Shown here one piece after another: positions 45,951-57,972 of a stretch of DNA of 64,000 nt. The stretch is from Perca fluviatilis (taxonomy: Eukaryota > Chordata > Actinopteri > Perciformes > Percidae). The stretch covers positions 28,460,161-28,524,160 of the forward strand of contig NC_053133.1 of NCBI RefSeq assembly GCF_010015445.1, in the 5' to 3' direction. The notes under the pieces were generated by a model. It had not been told where the DNA came from. It searched no databases and saw only the letters and a program-made list of their open reading frames with translations. Within the stretch, counting starts at the first letter, position 1. Each line of letters opens with the position of its first letter. A program made the translations under genes and the position numbers.

Positions 45951-46980
45951 CATGAAAGTTAAAACATTTACAGATCGACAACCCCGTAAACACAATCCCT
46001 GATGGGTATTTTTATTAAGATTTAGATTTTCAGCAGAGGTAATTACTTATAGGCTATTTTTCGGCTTCTTGAGCCGTATGTGTTGCCAATGCCACGCATT
46101 GTTTTGAATTGTGTTTTTATACTTTTTGATTTGCTCTCACGATTGCTGACCACTGCCAGGACTGCAACTGATCATACACTAGGCAAAAGCAACAGCAGTT
46201 TATGGAAAGCACAAGCGTAATTATGGTCAGATATTGTGCCTGACTGATATAGGAAGTGATATTAATAAGAGTTGTGATTTACGCATCTACAGCGTCGGCT
46301 ATTTTTTTGCCAGCTTTCCTTCCTGTTTTAGGAAGCAGCGACTGTATTGCTTTTTGCCTGTAAAACTGTGTCTGTGTTCTTCATATTTATGTAGAATTAT
46401 AGTTTGCTCTTCTTATGTAAAATATGCGGCTCTGGTAGATGTTTGCGATTGGTCTCGTTGGTCTAACACCACGCTGCTGGATTGGGAAACCCTGATGGTT
46501 GACTGAACTAGTTGTTAACCACCGTCGTGATACAGGTTATACAGGACCACGGTTGTTAGGTTAGGTGAAGCCCGGTAACTGAAATAAAATCAGGACATGA
46601 TGATCTGGATTCATAGTGCCGGCCTCTGGTGTCTAAACGAGGTGAATGTTAAACATTTAGTTCTGCGCTGTGTTGGAGCAGTTTGGGAACAGTGTTTTCT
46701 GTTGGAGACGGTAAGTCCCTTTGGGGCGGAATTTGACATGCACAAAAAAGATATGCTAAAAAGCATAATTACCGAGGTAACTTCAGGTTCAACCCAGGGT
46801 TTTGTGTACCACGACGATGGATCACTTGTTACCGGGTTAAATCGCCATGGTAACTCATGCTGAACACCTAACCTGGTCGGGAGCATTATGGTTATGTTGG
46901 AGATTAGAGATCAACCGGTGTTAAAGCTCCGCCTACAGACCAATCAATACTCGGGTGATAACGGCGTCACCGTTCTTAGA
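45944..46980. mobile_element. GA-led dispersed repeat, copy 1
   Basis: Starts GGTGCGCTCATGAAAGT right after the GA run. It shares GGAAAGCACAAGCGTAATTA, the GCCAGCTTTCCTTCCTG stretch and TTGGGAAACCCTG...ACTGAACTAGTTG with copies at 47051-47700 and 56880-57480. No transposase seen. Confidence 0.6.
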
Positions 46981-46985
46981 AGATC

Positions 46986-47700
46986 AGAGAGAGAGAGAGA
47001 GAAAGAGAGAGAGAGGGAAAGAGAGAGAGAGGGAGAGAGAGAGAGAGAGAGGTGCGCTCATAAAAGTCAAAACATTTAGAGACCGACAACCCCGCTAACA
47101 TTCCCTGATGGATATTTTTATGAAAGATATAGATTTGCAGCGGAGTTTATTACATATAGGCTATTTGTCGGCTTATTGAGCCGTGTGTTGCCAATAAGCA
47201 CAGCGGTTTGAATTATGTTTTTATTTATTTTATTTGCTCTCACGATGACGTCCCACTGCCAGGGTAGCAACTGAAATAATAGGTTAAAGCAACGACAGTT
47301 TATGGAAAGCACAGGTGTAATTATGGTCAGATCTTGGTCCTGACTGATGGAGAAGTGATATTGATAAGAGTTGTGATTACACATAACAGTGTCGGCTATT
47401 TTTTTTGCCAGCTTTCCTTCCTGAGTTTTGCCTGTAAAACTGTGTCTGTGTTCTTCATATTTATGTAGAATTATAGTTTGCTCTTCTGATGTAAAATATG
47501 CGGCTCTGGTGGATGTTTGTGATTGGTCTCACTGGGCAAACCCCGCCTCTTTTATGTGAACGAATGTGTCGCTGGATTGGGAAACCCTGGGTTGACTGAA
47601 CTAGTTGTTCAAAAAAACGCCAAAAAGCATATGAGCACTTTAAAGGCTCCTCAGAGCGCTCCATGGTGTCTCATCATCCATCCTCTGGGGGAGAGAGTTT
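46986..47700. mobile_element. GA-led dispersed repeat, copy 2
   Basis: Again led by a GA run (46986-47050) followed by GGTGCGCTCATAAAAGT. Directly adjacent to copy 1, so the pair forms a tandem array with the GA run as part of the unit. Confidence 0.6.
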
Positions 47701-47974
47701 GCAGATTAAATATACTTCTCTACTTTGAAGTGTTTCATCAATGTTACAACTCATACCTCTGACACTGATACACAGAGATACACTTTGCCATCTTTAAATC
47801 AAGTTTAACTACATTATGATTCCACTTTCACTAACTGATGGTTCACATCTTCAGTTCAGTGTTCAGAGCAGACAGATGCTGCATCATTATTTTGGGGGAA
47901 ACAGAGGAAATGGTGACATCTGCTGGCAGAAAGCAGAACATGAAGTGTGGAGATAACGGCTGCTTCAACGCTGA

Positions 47975-48827
47975 TCTCTGAGAGGAAAAAGCTCCACAGG
48001 TTGACTTCATGTGTCTGTTCAGCACGGTCACATCAAAATGTAATCAACTAAAAAACCATAAGCGCATTAAAACCATAAAAGTCAGGATCATTTTCATGTT
48101 TACTTTAAATGCTTTATAGACATGATAAATGGATATAAACTCTTTTCTTTTGCTTTTAACATCATTTACAAAAAGAAATATTAAAGTGCTGATGTTGCAC
48201 CAACAGCTTGACATAATCTGTTTTGAGTCAGTTGAAAAAGTTCAGTGAAGCTTTATTAGTTTATATGATAGGGACCATGCATATTTATGAACATTGTTGT
48301 ATAAAAAACACCATGTAAATAAGGCAGAATTCGTAAAAGTAACTACTTTTCATCTGCAGTCCCTAGGCAGGTTACATAGGACTAACATAGAGAGAGCCAG
48401 CAGTAGGGTTGAACGATATTGACAAAATGTGATATTACCATATTGATATCAATTTCAATATTTTTAAACCTATATAAAATTGCAAAAGTTACGGGAAAAC
48501 GCATCGTTACAATATTCATAGATTCATAACAATATTTGATTGATTTCTGAGGAGGAAAAAGCTCCACAGGTCGACTTCATGCGTCTTTTCAGCACAATCA
48601 CATCAAACAGATTTTCACACAGTAACTTAGATATGGGTATGTGTATATGTAAGAGTGTATTATACATATAGTATGTAATGATTTGTTGTCTAAAATATTT
48701 CTTGATAAAAGTCAGGATTATTTTCATGTGTACTTTAAATGATTTATAGACATGATAAATATAAACTCTTTTATTTTGCTTCAAACATCATTTAAAGAAA
48801 GAAATATTAAAGTGATAATGTTGCACC

Positions 48828-48828
<1 letters not shown>
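47975..48828. repeat. local tandem duplication (~250-base unit)
   Basis: 47975-48210 and 48545-48828 share AGGAAAAAGCTCCACAGG, a TTCAGCAC...TCACATCAAA stretch and AAAGAAATATTAAAGTG...ATGTTGCACCA, in the same order. No coding sequence. Confidence 0.7.
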
Positions 48829-48862
<34 letters not shown>

Positions 48863-48869
48863 CATACAC

Positions 48870-48904
<35 letters not shown>

Positions 48905-48918
48905 CATTACACACACAC

Positions 48919-48950
<32 letters not shown>

Positions 48951-48988
48951 GTATATATATACATATATATATATGTATATATATATAC

Positions 48989-49082
<94 letters not shown>
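48829..49082. repeat. (TA)n microsatellite
   Basis: About 250 bases of TA with periodic TATACATA and one ACACACAC patch. Self-complementary, so cruciform-prone. Confidence 0.95.
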
Positions 49083-49084
<2 letters not shown>

Positions 49085-49558
49085 TCAGGACTCAGCCGAT
49101 CCTCCAACATCCTCCTTCTGATCACTCTGACAGAGACAACCCCCATCTGATGAGAGAAGAAGACAACAGAAGAGATAAATAGGGCTGTGACTGGATGTAG
49201 TTTTCATACCGTGGTGAAGAAGCAACGTATCACAACTGTATGGTGGTTAACAGGATTAAGCTATGAGCTAGCTGCTAGGCTAATGTATACAGTGTAAAGT
49301 GTAATGTTAAAGCTCCACCTCAGCTGAGAATGGAGAAATCTTCCCTTCTGTGTATATTCAATTAAACATTACCTGTAGATATCATAAGTACTGAAGCCTA
49401 CAAATAATTTATAATAATCAAACACATATATTTAATGGGCTATCCAGCCTCTAGTGTGAAGCTGAAGTGACAAGCTTGAACATTGGATAGAAGACAGTAA
49501 ATATTAACTAACCAAAGATTATTGTGTTCATTGTCATATTACAAGCCATATGTACCCC
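49083..49558. other. no gene recognised
   Basis: Sequence without supported exons or repeats up to the next hAT-type end. Confidence 0.4.
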
Positions 49559-50270
49559 CAGTGTTTCCCAGACATTGATATATTTGTGGCTGCCCGCCAC
49601 ATACTGCTGGTTATTCTATTTTGTTTAAGAATGCTTGATTCTGATTGGCTGGGAGGAGGGGATTAACCCGGCAGGTTGCCCGCTGACTGAGCACAGCGTC
49701 ATCAAATAAGGAGATCAATACGCCGCTTGCATTTATTTTTTTTCTATCACAGAAATTTCAAACATGAGATCCATTGTAAAAATAAACCTTGTTTAAAAAA
49801 GTTTCTAAACGTGTCTGAAATCTATCGGAGGGTCAGTCGATACATAGTTTTGCAAGCGAGATACAATGTAGCAACTACGTTATTAAACGTTAGTGATCAG
49901 ATGCAGCCTTGTGTGGTTGCTATAGAAACTATTAACCTTAGCTACAGTTGAGCTAACATTATTCGCCATAGCTAGCTAGCTAGTTCTAAACATTACAGTG
50001 TTTTTAAAATGGACAAATTCATTGTCAATTTTAATATATTTGGAGTAGGGAAGAAATTTGAGGACTGGTTAAAGTTTGGAGTCGGGTGTTGTCCGCACCC
50101 CAGCAGGCCTCCGCTGCAAGCATCTCCCCCCCCCCCCTCAAGCTGTCAATCGTCTCAGCCTACCTCGTCCCATTCATCTTTCCCTATGGCCTTCTCTATG
50201 TCTCATTTTACCATCAATGGGAATGTCTTGTTTGTTACACATAAATGAATCAATAATTTTGTTATACATT
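49559..50270. mobile_element. probable hAT element fragment (CAGTGTTTCCC start)
   Basis: Begins with CAGTGTTTCCCAGACATTGA, a typical hAT left end. The matching right end was not found, so the right limit is a guess. It contains GCTAGCTAGCTAG and a poly-C run (50128-50137). Confidence 0.45.
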
Positions 50271-50556
50271 TACTGCAATTAAAAATTATTTGGAATAAGG
50301 AATGCATGTTTGATGTGTGGTTGCCATAGAAAATGAGCTGAGCTAACGTTATTCACCGTAGTTCTATTTATCTATTCTATTTTTTGAGGGGAGATGAACT
50401 CAAATAATTATTAAAGTATTTGAATTGTTTTATTTTGTTGCCATTCAAGAAGTAGAATAAACGGGATAGTCCCCTCAAGGCAGGGTAATAAACAGTTTGA
50501 TATGCCCGACTTGTGGACGAAAGCCATCCGCAAGCCGGGCATTATCCCTTACATAG

Positions 50557-50557
<1 letters not shown>

Positions 50558-50587
<30 letters not shown>

Positions 50588-50640
50588 ATCTCTCTCTCTC
50601 CTTCTCCCTCTCTCTCCTCTCCTCTCTCTTTCCCTCCATC
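50558..50640. repeat. (TC)n microsatellite
   Basis: TC run with GATATC and CTCCTC interruptions. Confidence 0.9.
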
Positions 50641-50890
50641 TGGAGTTTAATGGTTAGTATGCTGCTTTTAAAAAGCAGCTGAAGACACACTTGTTTAAAT
50701 TTGCTTTTGACTCATGTTTGGTTTTTAGGTTTTAATCTTTTAAATGATTTTCATTGGTCTTTCATTTTTTTTACTTGCTTATTTCTGTTGGATCCTACTT
50801 TATTTTTTATCATTTGAAGCACTTTGTGACTTTGTCTGTAAAAGGTACTATATCAAATAAACTTATATTACCGTTATTATTATTACACTA
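50641..50890 (+). mobile_element. LINE 3' end (L2-like)
   Basis: A decayed C-terminal frame (LKKQLKTHLF-like in AAAAAGCAGCTGAAGACACA) is followed by GCACTTTGTGACTTTGTCTG and TACTATATCAAATAAACTTA with an (ATT)n tail, the usual end of fish L2-type LINEs. Confidence 0.65.
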
Positions 50891-52470
50891 CTGTAGGCTG
50901 TAACGGTTTGACCTTGCCGGGGTGCCAGTCTGACAATTTTATATTTTATTTTACAGAAGAGGTCAAATATACACAGGACTATTTTCATTGAGCTCCTACT
51001 AACAACCAAAGTAACTCGTAAGATTTTAGCAGACACCATAAACTCACAGACACAAGTATTTTCAGTTCAATACAGTGTATCATACAATCCAGCCCAAATA
51101 AACCCCACAATTTAATTTTCAATAGATCCTTTTCTCTATAGATCACACCCGTTCTCTTAGAGATCACTAGCAGAACCCGCAAACAAAGAAAACAGTCAAG
51201 TTCCCCCACGAGACATTATCACCAACATAGTGAAGCCTCTTGCGTTTAGTAGACAATCTTTGATTGTTTCTGTAGTGGAGTTACCGACTACGGCCACTAC
51301 TCCAACGTCACTCCGGAGACTCCAGAGCTGTGAGCGTGGGGTTGGGGTTTTCCGGTACAGTCTCCGAGGAAGAAAGGAAGACGAATAATTCGTTTAGAAC
51401 GAGGCTAAAGAAAACGGGACATTTTGCTCGATACCAAAGGCTGGCAAGCTACAGAGTCACTCACTGGACTGACCCAGCTTCTTCCTCCTCCATGGGTAAG
51501 TCTCAGTGCCTGTCCCCAGCTGGAAACATCACGTTAATTAGTATTTAGAGATGATGCAGACATCCAATGTGATGAGGGAAACTTGCTGCATGATGCTGGA
51601 GAGAGGCAGGATTAGTCACGCTATTCTTTGTTTTACGGTTATATACCTTTAGTATTTTTTCCCAGAAATTCCAAAAATTACTAGAGACAAAATACTATAT
51701 TGAAGCAAACTGCTGATTTTCATTCCTTCTTGTTTACCTTACGTAAAAATTGGTATATTATAAAATCTATATCTTTTCTTTAAAGAAACTATCGAGTAGT
51801 GTGAAGTCACTCAAATTGTTCAAACTGTAAAGATGAGAAAGTTTGTAATTTCTGTATTGGTGTTTGACGCTAGTGTTTTTACTCTGTGTGTTCTGAGTGA
51901 CAGTGTTTGTTATCTCAGTGTGTGTGTGTTTTATCTCAGTGAGGATTGTGCACAGTGTTTGGCTGCTCTGAGCATGTTCTGAGACGTGTGTTAAGAGTTG
52001 TGTTGCTGTGAATGAGTTGTGCAGGTGATGTGAACTGTTTAGTTCAGGTGACTGTTGGTAGTGCAGACTGTAGTTTGAGTTTTGCACACGTGACTCCAGT
52101 TGTGCCCACTGTCGTTTAGTAATCAAACAAATACTGTAACGTGTTGGAGTGAAGCTCACAGACCTGCAGAGACTTTGCGCATCAAGTCTGTTGACTCTGC
52201 AGATTTCACTTAAGTACACAGTGGAAATAAACTGCTGAGAGTCCTGAACACATCATTACTGCAGAAACTTCCACTGCTCACTATAAAGATGATTTACTGA
52301 TGTTGGGTTCAGAGAACAGTCAGTCTGATTGGCTGTCCTCTCTCTCATCTCACAGCTTCACTGACAAGTTTGGAGGTTTACAGAAAATGCTGGATCTTAG
52401 CTTTGATACTAACTGGGTTTAGTTTGATACTGCTGAAACCAGCATGGACTGATTCCAACCCTCTACTTAC
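50891..52470. other. no gene confidently recognised
   Basis: A 150-codon minus-strand frame at 51767-52219 lacks domain or codon features of a real protein. CTCCATGG|GTAAGT at about 51490-51500 on the plus strand looks like a first-exon donor, but nothing follows. Confidence 0.35.
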
Positions 52471-52644
52471 TTCAGAGTCTCCAGTCTCCAGTCTGGACTC
52501 TCCTTCAGATCACACAGCTGCTTCACGTCTGAATCCTTCAGGAAGTTGAGGCACAGGTCCAGCTCTCTCAAATGGGAGGGGTTGGACTTCAGAGCTGAGA
52601 CCAGAGCAGCACAGCTGATCTCTGACAAACGGCACCTCCTCAAT
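52471..52644 (-). CDS. LRR exon of NLRC3-like gene
   Basis: 174-base LRR exon, acceptor TTTCTTCAG|A, donor CTGAA|GTAAGT, phase 2-2 and open. It encodes [20 protein letters not shown], then [20 protein letters not shown] and [18 protein letters not shown]. Close relative of 4518-4694 and 57727-57903, but with the usual 58-codon spacing reduced by one and a better donor. It may be the next LRR of the same gene as 57727-57903 or a separate gene end. Confidence 0.85.
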
Positions 52645-52794
52645 CTGAAGAAAGATCAGATGTGTTGATGCTTCAAATGTGTTTAAAACATTTGAGATGA
52701 CATTCTAAAAACTTAATTTGAACCAGTTTTAATGTCATCAGTTCTGAAGGGGATTTCACCTGATAAATATCAGCCTTATGTCTGCACCAATCAC

Positions 52795-53135
52795 AATCAT
52801 CTGAGGAGGTGCCTCTGCTAAATAGTCTCAGGGAGGAACTTGTTTTGGTGGAACGTGTACGTTCAAAAGTAGTTTTAGTCGTGCAACAGAATACTCAGAT
52901 TGGACAGATAGTCTAGCTAGCTGTCTGGATTTACCCTGCAGAGATCTGAGGAGCAGTTAACCATAGTCCTCACAAATCAGCCGGAGGTTAGAACGCCAAG
53001 ACAAAGAAAGAGGAAGGGGATGGACATCCGGTCAAAAAAAAGGACATAAGGCGGAATTTTCCGGCAGCAATCCCTGGAAGTGGAAGGTCAAGGATATAGA
53101 CTAGCTATATATACCAGACTAGTCAGAGACCAATA
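52795..53135. mobile_element. dispersed DNA element (TATACCAGACTA end)
   Basis: Contains GATCTGAGGAGCAGTTAACC, GACATCCGGTC and CAGCAATCCCTGGAAGTGGA, a sequence type frequent in percomorph fish. Ends TATATACCAGACTA. No coding. Confidence 0.55.
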
Positions 53136-53264
53136 CACCTTTTATTATTTTAGTTGATTTATTAGGACCCAAGCACCGACAGCGTCGGTAGGCGAAGGTT
53201 GATTATTTCCACAAACAAACTGTTGTACACTTTTCCTGAAAGGTGTGGAGTGGAAATTAATGTT

Positions 53265-53392
53265 AATAAGAGAGAGTGAGAGAGGGAGAGAGGGAGAGAG
53301 GGAGAGAGTGAGAGAGAGGGAGAGATAGACAGAGACAGAGTGAGAGAGGGAGAAAGAGGGAGAGAGAAAGAGAGAGGGAGAGAAAGATATGT
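53265..53392. repeat. GAGAGG microsatellite
   Basis: GA-rich run of GAGAGAGG units. Confidence 0.9.
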
Positions 53393-53722
53393 ACGCATCA
53401 TATTCTAACATTGTAGATTAGTGGTAGTAATTGACCTTCATGGTAAATTTCCTGAGTACATTAGGCTGTCTTCTGCTCACTTTTAAGGCAAAGAGTAAAA
53501 CTGTTCATTTGTGCAAATAATTAGTAGCCTAACTCCTTGAATGGTATGATTATGTTGGTTTCATTTCAGAGCAGTGGTCAGTAAATATATTTTTAGGCTG
53601 CTTACGCATCAGTCGGTCTGCAATCGTCTGCCACGCTTTCTCTCGCTGTTTCATTACGGCCTTTTTTTACAAATAATGTCTTTCACGTTAACATACTTCC
53701 ATAAGAAGCTGCTGCTCACTCT

Positions 53723-54569
53723 GGGCCTAATTTACTAACACTAGCGCAGTTTGCGCTGCGTCTGTTTATGCGAGTTTGGTAATAGTGCACGCTATGCTTC
53801 CACATTTTGCGTAGTATTTATCAACCCTGACACCCATCAGGAAATCAGCATCTTTCTCCGCCCACTATACCGTAAATTGCGCTGTAGCAAAGCGGTACTG
53901 TTGCTATGATACGGCTGAGTGCAGACTGAGATATTCCCACTGCTGATGCTAGGACTGTTTGAAATGATCCTGATGCCAATATTTGTAATGTAGCGAGGAG
54001 TTTAACAACTGCTGGAATGGGATGTGTACGCTGAGTGAGAGATTCAATTTCATCTTTGATTTCTTCCAGTAACTCTAATATTGCATGGCTGCTTGATCTG
54101 TAACGCTAAATGATGTTGTGTTCACTGACAAAGTGTGATTCTTGTGTTAACAATATTTTCAGCCTCGCCCATGTCTACACTCAAATTACTGTTGCCATTT
54201 CACCAGCGGCATAAAGGTCTACGAGGAAACTCGACTGCGGCTGGTTTAGACTGGCTTTTAAGAGGCGGAGAATTTCCCCCGCAGAATAGAGGCGCGCTCT
54301 TACTGACAGTCTTTGTAAATACCACGGAATATATAATTAGGTGCACTTTGCGCTTATCCTCCCACCTTTTTGGGTGGAACTCCCACTTTCCCCACGACCC
54401 TCCCACGAACGCATATTGAAAGCGCAACTTGTCTCTTCTCACTCATGTGGCAACAATCTGTGATTTTACCCAAGTGCGCCCTGTTTGTAAATAGCCCGCA
54501 TCGGTTACGTCCGTCTTTGCGACCAATTACGCCTGGAAACAGACGCAAACGGCTTGATAAAGCTAGCCC
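53723..54569 (-). mobile_element. PIF/Harbinger-like non-autonomous element, copy 1
   Basis: 847 bases; ends GGGCCTAATTTACTAACACT and AAGCTAGCCC, near-inverted. Flanked by the 3-base duplication TCT (53720-53722, 54570-54572). Same family as 59168-60006 but in the opposite orientation. The transposase-like frame of the other copy is disrupted here. Confidence 0.8.
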
Positions 54570-54572
54570 TCT

Positions 54573-55562
54573 GTGTAAAGGATGAATAACGCTGTTTGGA
54601 ATTGGAAAGGGTACAGATTCAATTATTGGTAATTTATCAAAGATGTTTTATCAATATTAATAAAGTTATGAATATGTGTATTAATAACTTTACCAAATTG
54701 ACAAACAGTCAAAACAGGGCACCACCCTGGAATCAGGGACCAATAACTGAACTGTGAAAACAGTCTCATAGGTGCTGTTACCTTTAAAATACAGATCTTA
54801 ATTAATTTGATTAATTTATCTCATATTCATAAAGTGAACTGGAAGGGTGAAACTAGAGCACTGACCTGTTCAACCAGCTGTTACTACAACATATACACAA
54901 ATAATCACAAACAATAGTTCTTCAATCAATAAACCTTTACTTGTTACAACTACAACAAAGGCAAAAGCATGCAAACATATGGTGTGTGTGTGTGTGTGTG
55001 TGAGAATGTGAGAGAAAGAGGGGGAGGTGATGAGACCATGTGGTTAGCTAAGTCAAGTGAGATCAAGATGAAGGATAAAACACCGCCAGATGTGAGGCTC
55101 TTTGTAGTTTTTAGCGCAAGGCGCAAAATGGCTACTCGAGGAGATGAACCAACAGGCTATATTTAACCCCAAGATGGAGGGTAGTGAAACTGGGTTGCAG
55201 CACCACGTGTTGTATACCACTGTACTAGTCAAGTAAAGATAGAAACATGGACCTTTAGTTAGTTCTATGTGAAGTGCAGTTTTTATATTAATGCTATCAT
55301 GTTTTACTTTCTTTCTAAATACATTTAATGAAATGATTTATTACATGAAACAAATGTACTTTTGTGACTTTAATTTCATCCCTCTGACTCTTAAAATGTA
55401 AACTGTGTAATTTAGGTTAGAATTAAAGAAAATTGACTAATTGAAAAACATGAATAAGACTTTATATAATAAAAAATAAAGTAAGTAAAGACACAGACTG
55501 AGGCTATCTTCATCACCACTGTCATCTTCATCACCACCCAGCTGACTGACTGAGAGCTCTCT
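54573..55562. other. no gene recognised
   Basis: AT-rich DNA with a small TG run (54981-55000). A 65-codon plus-strand frame at 54969 begins in that run and is not supported. Confidence 0.4.
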
Positions 55563-55760
55563 TCATCCTCTGTCATCTTTAGAACTGATCAGATGTGCAC
55601 TGAGCAAAGAGAGATGCAGCTTCTCTTCATCTGAAATGTAATCTATTACCTCCCCGTATAAACATGTCTGTAGTGCATCATTTAGGATCCTGTTTACTGT
55701 CAGAACACAAAGTGACATCATTTCCTGACAGGAAGCATCAGACACATGTTGAGGTATCAC
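55563..55760 (-). CDS. short hypothetical open frame
   Basis: 65 codons ending in TGA, reading SDASCQEMMSLCVLTVNRIL, then CLYGEVIDYISDEEKLHLSL and LSAHLISSKDDRG. The mixed, non-repetitive composition is more protein-like than most short frames here and it lies just 3' of the copy C block. It has no recognised domain and no clear acceptor. It could be a terminal exon or chance. Confidence 0.25.
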   Translation of the reverse strand: MIPQHVSDASCQEMMSLCVLTVNRILNDALQTCLYGEVIDYISDEEKLHLSLLSAHLISSKDDRG

Positions 55761-55839
55761 CTGTTGTTGGTGACAGATCAGACTAAAGAGACTTCAAACA
55801 TCTGCATTTGGAAACAGGCTTCACTCTCTGTGCTCCTTT

Positions 55840-55841
<2 letters not shown>

Positions 55842-55893
<52 letters not shown>
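55842..55893. repeat. (TG)n microsatellite
   Basis: Pure TG run. Confidence 0.95.
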
Positions 55894-55912
55894 TGTGACA
55901 GAGAGTACAAGT

Positions 55913-56560
55913 GTCCACTCCAGTCTCCACTTTGTAACAGCCTTCACTTTACCCACAGTAGAAACAACAGAAGAAGACACTGGGTCTTAAGAAGCTTGGT
56001 GTTCTTCACACTTTACCAACAGGTTGGACAAAGTAGATTTTGTAACTTAATCAATAGTTCTTTTATTACACCAATCCTTAATGTGACATATACAATGTAT
56101 TATTTTAATGAGAATTTGTATTTTTCTTATTTGTTCTATTTTTCATTTGTGCTGTTGAGCAAACCAAACCAAACTTTCTCCTCTATCATTTAAAACATCT
56201 GTAACTGTAGTAAACATGTCCCTTGTCTTTTATTTGATTACTTTTCCTTCTCTCTCTTTCTTCATTCTTTATTTACTCTACTCATTTAATTCTTCCTTTC
56301 ATCGTTTTTATAGACTGTTTTTATGTTTTTTTTACTCAATATTTCGTTGAACTTTTTTAAGGAACCCAACATGTTGAGGGTTTTCTGGGTTTCTTTTGCA
56401 TGACATTTTTAATATTCTGTTTTTTTCATGTGCTAAATAAATCAAATGAAAAATAAATAGATGTTTATTTTGAAAAGATTGTTTTTTATTCAATTATTTT
56501 TTATAAATTGTAAGTATTTATATTTACATCTTATTAGAATGCTTAAGTTGAGAAAACACA
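55913..56560 (-). other. 3' flank block of NLR-type gene, copy C
   Basis: Parallel to 3637-4320 (A) and partly 13724-14003 (B). It lies 3' (minus sense) of the LRR exon at 57727. Confidence 0.6.
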
Positions 56561-56879
56561 TTTCAAAATTTTTTGGTGCAGTGTCATGCTGTGGACATTT
56601 CTGTTGCCCGTTTTTGCTTAGTTCTGTATGTTTTCTGCTATGTATATTGTTTTCGTGGACCGTGTACAGGTCGGTGTGTTATTCTGTTCCTGTTGTGTAT
56701 ATTTCTGTTTCCTGTTTTATTTTGATATTCTGGTTTTCTGTCTTGTTCTGTCTAGTTTTACTTCCTGTGTTTTCCCGCCTTTTTTCGTAGTAATCATTTA
56801 AATGAAGTCTGGTGGGTTTGGTGATGGTGATTTTGCCCTTAAATTAATAAATATAAAAACATATTCAAATGTTGGCTGA
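56561..56879. other. no gene; MITE remnant near 56800
   Basis: Includes a fragment (AAGTCTGGTGGGTTTGG) related to the MITE at 1616-2139. The C/V/S/F-rich frame at 56461-56790 is not supported as a gene. Confidence 0.4.
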
Positions 56880-57480
56880 GTGAGTTTGCTACGGGATTTC
56901 GTATAGGCTATTTGTCGGCTTCTAGAGCCGTGTGTTGCCTATGCGCACATTGGTTTGAATTATGTTTTTATATTTTTTATTTGCTCTAACGTTCGCTTTC
57001 AACTGTTAGGGTTGCAACTGAAATAATAAGCTAAAGCAACGACAGTTTATGGAAAGCACAAGTGTAATTATCGTCAGATCTTGTGCCTGACTGATGGGGA
57101 AGTGATATTAATAAACCTTGTAATTTACACATTTACAGCGTCGGCTATTTTTTGCCAGCTTTCCTTCCTGCTTTAGGAAGCAGCAACTGTATTGCGTTTT
57201 GTCTGTAAAACCGTATCTGTGTTCTTCATATTTATGTAGAATTATAGTTTGCTCTTCGTATTTAAAATATGCGGCTCTGGTAAATGTTTGCGATTGGTTG
57301 TGCTGTGCAAACACCGCCTCTTTCATGTGAATGCGCGCGTTGCTGGATTGGGAAACCCTGGGTTGATTGAACTAGTTGATAACCACCATCGTGACACAGG
57401 TTATGTGGGACCGCGGTTGTTAGGGTTAGTGAACCCGGGTAACTGAAAGAAATCCAGGCCATGTTGATCTTGCTTCGTAG
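56880..57480. mobile_element. GA-led dispersed repeat, copy 3 (without GA run)
   Basis: Matches 46030-46600 and 47150-47640 (GGCTATTTGTCGGCTT, TTTATGGAAAGCACAAGTGT, TTGGGAAACCCTGGGTTGA). It is inserted between the 3' flank block and the LRR exon of copy C; A lacks it. Confidence 0.6.
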
Positions 57481-57726
57481 TACAGGCCCCTGGAGACAAA
57501 CTGTTCAGACTGATGAAGTATCTGGAGTTATTCCTCTCCATACATCACCACAGCATTGTTATTAAAGACACCACACTGACAACAAACTGAAAACAAACAA
57601 AGAGTTGTTGTGATTTGTACTCAGACAAACACAGAAAACAAGTGAACTGATAGAAATTTTAAACTTCTGTTATGGATTTAATTTGAATAGATTTACACTG
57701 CAAAAGAACAAAATAGATGAACTGAC

Positions 57727-57903
57727 CTCAGAGTCTCCAGTCTACAGTTTGGACTCTCCAATGCAGCACACAGCTGCTTCACTCCTGAATCCTTCAGGTC
57801 GCAGTTGCCAGTCAGGTCCAGCTCTCTCAGATGGGAGGGGTTGGACTTCAGAGCTGAGACCAGAGAAGCACAGCTGATTTCTGACAAATTGCAGCTCCTC
57901 AAT
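57727..57903 (-). CDS. LRR exon of NLRC3-like gene, copy C
   Basis: 177 bases, acceptor TTTATTCAG|A, donor CTGAG|GTCAGT, phase 2-2, no stop. It encodes [20 protein letters not shown], then [20 protein letters not shown] and [19 protein letters not shown]. Exon and both flanks are closest to copy A (4518-4694), pointing to segmental duplication. The matching NACHT exon should lie to the right, beyond the LINE at 58.5-63.9 kb. Confidence 0.87.
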
Positions 57904-57972
57904 CTGAATAAAGAACAAATCAAGTAGATAAAAATCCATTCATAATCAAATTAGGGTGTTGATGTTTTAAAT

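Noticed and set aside
45609..45995. Ser/Leu-rich and Arg/Glu-rich frames
   Set aside because: GA/TC microsatellite translations.
48752..49182. Tyr/Ile-rich frames on both strands
   Set aside because: TA microsatellite translations.
51767..52219. 150-codon minus-strand frame
   Set aside because: No recognisable domain, Ser/Thr/Asn/His-heavy composition, no splice or promoter context, and not shared with the other NLR copies; the length is plausible by chance.
56461..56790. 109-codon frame rich in Phe, Cys, Leu and Ser
   Set aside because: T-rich DNA at the end of the 3' flank block; the frame is not conserved in copies A or B.
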